Assembly (NCBI GenBank): GCA_963691815.1
Contig: OY829657.1
Coordinates: 29,485,003-29,549,002, forward strand
Source: Echiichthys vipera
Lineage: Eukaryota; Chordata; Actinopteri; Perciformes; Trachinidae
Reading direction: 5' to 3'
Length of the DNA stretch: 64,000 nucleotides
A program made the translations under genes and the position numbers. The notes under the pieces were generated by a model. That model did no database searches. It was not told the origin of the DNA and saw nothing but the letters and a program-made list of their open reading frames with translations. Below are positions 62,672-64,000 of the stretch, piece by piece (the stretch's first letter is position 1; the number at the start of each line of letters is the position of its first letter).

Positions 62672-64000
62672 GCACACTTTGAAAATACAATAGGGTCAGA
62701 TGTTAGTGTTTGTTTATTTGACCTAAAACTATTGACATACAATTATCATGCAAAAATTAAAAAGAAACAATCAGAGCTCGATCAGGTAGGTCATTTTAAG
62801 TCGGTAGAGGCTGTTTGCCTCAGCAGTCACAGTCTAAAAAGTCAGTCATTGGCCAAGTTTCTTTATACAGGGTTTGGGAGATCTCCACAAAAACATAAAA
62901 TAATCCATAAGTGGCAATATAATTTAATCTATTTATTTATTTATTTTTTAAAAACCCATCCAGTTCCTATGGATGCAGTCAGAACCCACTTATTATCATT
63001 ATTAATAATATTATCCTTATTATTATTGTTATATCTAATGCTTCAATTTGCAAAAACAAGACATATGTTTCTGAAAACCTCACCATCGCTAATGCAGCTT
63101 TTTAAACCAGGTTTTCCCAGAAGACTATACCATTAAATTCCAAAAATTGAAATACCATTGAGAGTGAAAGCAAAAAACCCAGAATAATGAGTCAGGATTT
63201 ACAGTGATGCATCAATATTGCATTTTCTAAAATCAATCCCCAGAAACTCAAACCTGTGACATCTATGATGCCTCTTCAGGTAAAATGGGAGGTATATTTG
63301 AGACATTCCACAATGGCATGCTTGTTTTATAAGAAATAATCAGTGTTGCTTTCAATAACTTGAATTTTTTCTTATGTGAGCTAAAAAAGATTTTGTCTGA
63401 GCATAGTAATCAAAACCTTAATTTTCTGTGTCTAATGATCAACTCTCACTGCAAAACCCTAATTTTCCCTATTGACACCAATACCTATTCTTAATAAATA
63501 TCCCTATATGTATATGCAAGTATATGTATGTGTTGAACATTAACATCCTGTTCATTCTAAGTTCAACTAACGGTTATCTTTAATTTCTTGTGATTTTCAA
63601 ATGCTCTGACCTTCCTCCGCTGACTGTATGGCCTGTTCATGGGGGAACCATGAAAAAACCCCAAGCAGAAACACGCAACCAGGACTTCTCTGGATCTTGT
63701 CCCAGTCTCCTTCTTTCTCTCCTTCTGCTGTTGTCTTGATGAGGCCATCTTTGTTCAGGATTCTGTGCCCCATTCTGCTGGTATAGTGAACCAAATGGCC
63801 GGTCGAATGTTGCCCATCCGAGTTCACACCTCTCCAGCTACCACCTCCTTGCAATCTTGTAGTTCCTCTGGCTGCCATGTCCTGAACACAAGCTCTTCAG
63901 TGTTCAATTCAACTGAACATCTGGTGCCGTGGACATCCGTTTCCTTTTCTTCAGGCCAGTAGTCAAAAAGAAGTTGCTGTTTTGAGAGAGAACTTTTCTG
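62672..64000. other. No gene confidently identified
   Basis: AT-rich up to about 63590. From 63597 to 63960 the minus strand has GC-richer overlapping frames (a 93-codon frame at 63597-63878, and EELVFRTWQPEELQD in another frame near 63870), which may be a decayed coding region of unknown type continuing past the window edge. Confidence 0.4.

Overview
This window is teleost fish genomic DNA that consists almost entirely of transposable elements. The basis for calling it a fish is the combination of families seen: L2-clade LINEs with an esterase-type ORF1, a Rex3 (RTE-clade) LINE, an R4/Dong (Rex6-like) LINE, a Tc1 transposon close to the salmonid Sleeping Beauty lineage, PIF/Harbinger and hAT remnants, chromoviral Ty3/gypsy LTR elements, an endogenous retrovirus pol fragment, a tRNA-derived SINE, and introns and spacers rich in short simple repeats. 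The only host protein-coding sequence I recognise is a run of small exons matching the second half of the cyclin box of cyclin K at 4.25-4.85 kb.

Layout. 0-4.2 kb: one degenerate L2-clade LINE (+). 4.2-16.5 kb: cyclin K-like exons, then intergenic or intronic DNA with an L1/Tx1 LINE scrap, several inverted-repeat elements and MITEs, two BED-finger hAT remnants, and a Harbinger element nested in an old LINE. 16.5-39.2 kb: the dominant feature. An L2-like LINE on the minus strand (here LINE A) was interrupted by a second L2-like LINE on the plus strand (LINE B), and a block made of the 3' half of A plus most of B was then tandemly amplified to three copies of about 6.6-6.9 kb. The third B copy has an uninterrupted 1116-codon endonuclease-reverse transcriptase frame. 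The rest of A, including its ORF1, lies to the right of the array. 39.5-43.6 kb: an R4/Dong LINE (+) split by a 1.7 kb gypsy deletion derivative with perfect 5 bp target duplications. 43.6-46.2 kb: a Rex3 LINE (-). 47-50.1 kb: a solo gypsy LTR, a small transposon with perfect 29 bp inverted termini, and a Tc1 copy nested in an L2 3' end. 50.2-54.7 kb: tRNA-Lys-derived repeats, a Harbinger transposase piece, and a CR1/Rex1-like LINE (+) split by a SINE. 54.9-57.6 kb: a minisatellite with a higher-order period of about 864 bp, interrupted by a Rex3 3' end. 58.4-59.1 kb: more tRNA-Lys-derived repeats. 59.5-61.9 kb: an endogenous retrovirus LTR and integrase fragment (-). 62-64 kb: nothing confidently identified.

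Functionally, almost every coding region is a dead mobile-element relic. The exception is LINE B copy 3 at 33.6-36.9 kb, which keeps all visible endonuclease and RT motifs, although its open frame has no ATG before the endonuclease and is overlapped in the -1 relation by a separate 116-codon ORF. The 200-N gap at 29.2 kb lies inside the array and is probably an assembly artefact: its flanks overlap by 12 bp, and the sequence after it carries a cluster of one-base indels. No CRISPR array, operon or other prokaryotic system is present.
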